DNA from: Myxococcales bacterium
GTDB lineage: Bacteria > Myxococcota > Polyangia > Fen-1088
NCBI GenBank assembly: GCA_003155465.1
Contig: PMCR01000339.1
Location: forward strand, 1 to 6,261
Reading direction: 5' to 3'
DNA: 6,261 bases
How positions within the stretch are numbered: position 1 is the stretch's first letter; each line of letters begins with the position of its first letter. Under the pieces are notes generated by a model. The model searched no databases. It saw only the letters and a list, made by a program, of their open reading frames with translations, and had not been told where the DNA came from. Position numbers and translations under genes: made by a program. This document shows positions 5,426-6,261 of the stretch, piece after piece.

Positions 5426-6261
5426 ATGTCATTCCATCATCGCAACGAGAAGCCAATACACAACTTGTCCGGTTGTCGCGAAAGGGGGCACTTCCGTCGC
5501 CTCTTGTTCACCGGGACCGCGGTGCTTTCCCTGGGACTCGGATGCAGTTCGCCAGGGGGAAGCCAGGCCACCACGACCCCACAGGGAGGCAGTAGTCAGG
5601 CAGCCGGTGGGTCAGGCGGGAACGGGCAAGCTTCGGGCGGCGCTGGCGCGGGTGGCTCGGCCACGACAGGTGGCGGAGGCACCTCAGCCCCGGAGGGCGG
5701 CTCGGTCTCGCCGGGCGGTTCGGTCTCGCCGGGCGGTTCGGTCTCGCCGGGCGGCTCGACCGGTCGGGGCGGCTCGACTGGCCGGGCCGGTGAGCCTGCC
5801 CGTGGCGGCTCGACTGCGGCAGGCGGATCCGGTGGCAGCCCACCCGCTACTGGCGGTGGCGGCGCTCCTCCCGCCACTGGGGGCACCACCCCGCCGGGGT
5901 CCTGCCCCGCCATCGGTGAGGGTCCAACCCCAGACACGACGACCCGGGCCAAGTGCACCAGCGGCTCGACCGGTATCACCTGCCACTTTGGTGGCAACCC
6001 AGGAAACTACGATGTCTCGTTCAACCTAGGTGGTACGGCCGCCGGACAAACCATCGTGCAGGCCGAACATTTGCGTGAGATGCTCGCCGCCCCTGTCACA
6101 GTCGCTGGTACGCCGGTTGCCGCGCTCGCTACCCCCGCGGGCCAGAAAGTCCGCTACTCCATGTCGGTCAACGTCCGCCAGCCCGAGGGACAACCGGAGT
6201 GGTCGCAGGCCTCGAACGGAACTGCTGGATTGGACATGTACTTCATTGGACCCTCGCCCCA
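5426..6261 (+). CDS. Lipoprotein with repeat linker and esterase-type N-terminal domain, 3' end cut
   Basis: The frame runs from the ATG at 5426 to the right edge (278 residues, no stop). Residues 1-25 are a long basic n-region ending in HFRR, followed by a hydrophobic stretch and the lipobox LGLGC with Cys40 as the likely lipidated residue. Arg24-Arg25 followed by LLF also allows export by the Tat route. Residues 41-158 are a Gly/Ser/Thr/Pro linker with hexapeptide repeats. A folded domain begins at about Cys160, with further cysteines at 177 and 186. It contains ITCHFGGNPGNYDVSFNLGG (184-203), AEHLREM (213-219) and a strand with YSMSVNVRQPEG (244-255). This pattern resembles the beta-sandwich domain that precedes the SGNH/GDSL catalytic domain in rhamnogalacturonan-acetylesterase-type enzymes (CE12-like), which deacetylate plant pectin. 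The catalytic domain, if present, lies beyond the window. The lipoprotein call is strong; the esterase assignment is moderate and from family memory. Confidence 0.85.
   Translation, partial: MSFHHRNEKPIHNLSGCRERGHFRRLLFTGTAVLSLGLGCSSPGGSQATTTPQGGSSQAAGGSGGNGQASGGAGAGGSATTGGGGTSAPEGGSVSPGGSVSPGGSVSPGGSTGRGGSTGRAGEPARGGSTAAGGSGGSPPATGGGGAPPATGGTTPPGSCPAIGEGPTPDTTTRAKCTSGSTGITCHFGGNPGNYDVSFNLGGTAAGQTIVQAEHLREMLAAPVTVAGTPVAALATPAGQKVRYSMSVNVRQPEGQPEWSQASNGTAGLDMYFIGPSP
5696..5749 (+). repeat. Three tandem 18-bp repeats encoding GGSVSP
   Basis: The units are 5696-5713, 5714-5731 and 5732-5749. The second and third are identical, and the first differs by one silent base (GGC versus GGT). The six-residue period continues in degraded form: GGSTGR twice (5750-5785), AGEPAR (5786-5803), GGSTAA (5804-5821) and GGSGGS (5822-5839). 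Near-identity at DNA level points to recent slippage duplication inside the lipoprotein linker. Confidence 0.9.

Noticed and set aside
5596..5997. Minus-strand frame with repeated EPPGET units
   Set aside because: It is only the reverse complement of the Gly/Ser repeat linker of the lipoprotein, which has a strong ribosome binding site and a lipobox on the plus strand.

Overview
The window is a high-GC bacterial chromosome segment. It most likely comes from a myxobacterium-like member of the Myxococcota (formerly Deltaproteobacteria). That guess rests on three things: strong G/C preference at third codon positions, a lipoprotein whose lipobox is followed by a very long Gly/Ser/Thr/Pro linker (a style common in Polyangia), and a membrane glycosyltransferase-like protein and a methyltransferase of types I associate with that phylum. 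The taxonomy is inference; there is no rRNA or other marker gene here.

Layout: four genes lie head to tail on the minus strand. In transcription order they are a polytopic GT-C-like membrane protein (4960 to 3329), a class I SAM methyltransferase-like protein (3167 to 2301), a single-domain mannose-1-phosphate guanylyltransferase (2101 to 1028), and a phosphomannomutase/phosphoglucomutase (1000 to the left edge, C-terminus cut off). A small two-helix membrane protein (2131 to 2304, plus strand) sits between the methyltransferase and manC. It starts 29 bases from the manC start and shares a CTAG stop palindrome with the methyltransferase. On the right, after a 465-base gap with no recognised gene, a plus-strand lipoprotein (5426 to the right edge, C-terminus cut off) carries a repeat-rich linker. 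Its folded domain looks like the N-terminal domain of rhamnogalacturonan-acetylesterase-type SGNH/GDSL esterases.

How the genes may work together: the mutase and the guanylyltransferase make GDP-mannose (mannose-6-P to mannose-1-P to GDP-mannose). The GT-C-like protein could use a lipid-linked sugar derived from such a nucleotide sugar at the outer face of the inner membrane, but this is inferred only from proximity and fold type. The methyltransferase has no assigned substrate. The divergent esterase-like lipoprotein is probably a separate transcription unit.

No rRNA, tRNA, CRISPR array, insertion sequence or phage gene was seen. Nothing here amounts to a clearly new system. The most unusual points are the compact small-membrane-protein locus between methyltransferase and manC, the degenerate SAM motif of the methyltransferase, and the slippage-prone hexapeptide repeat of the lipoprotein.
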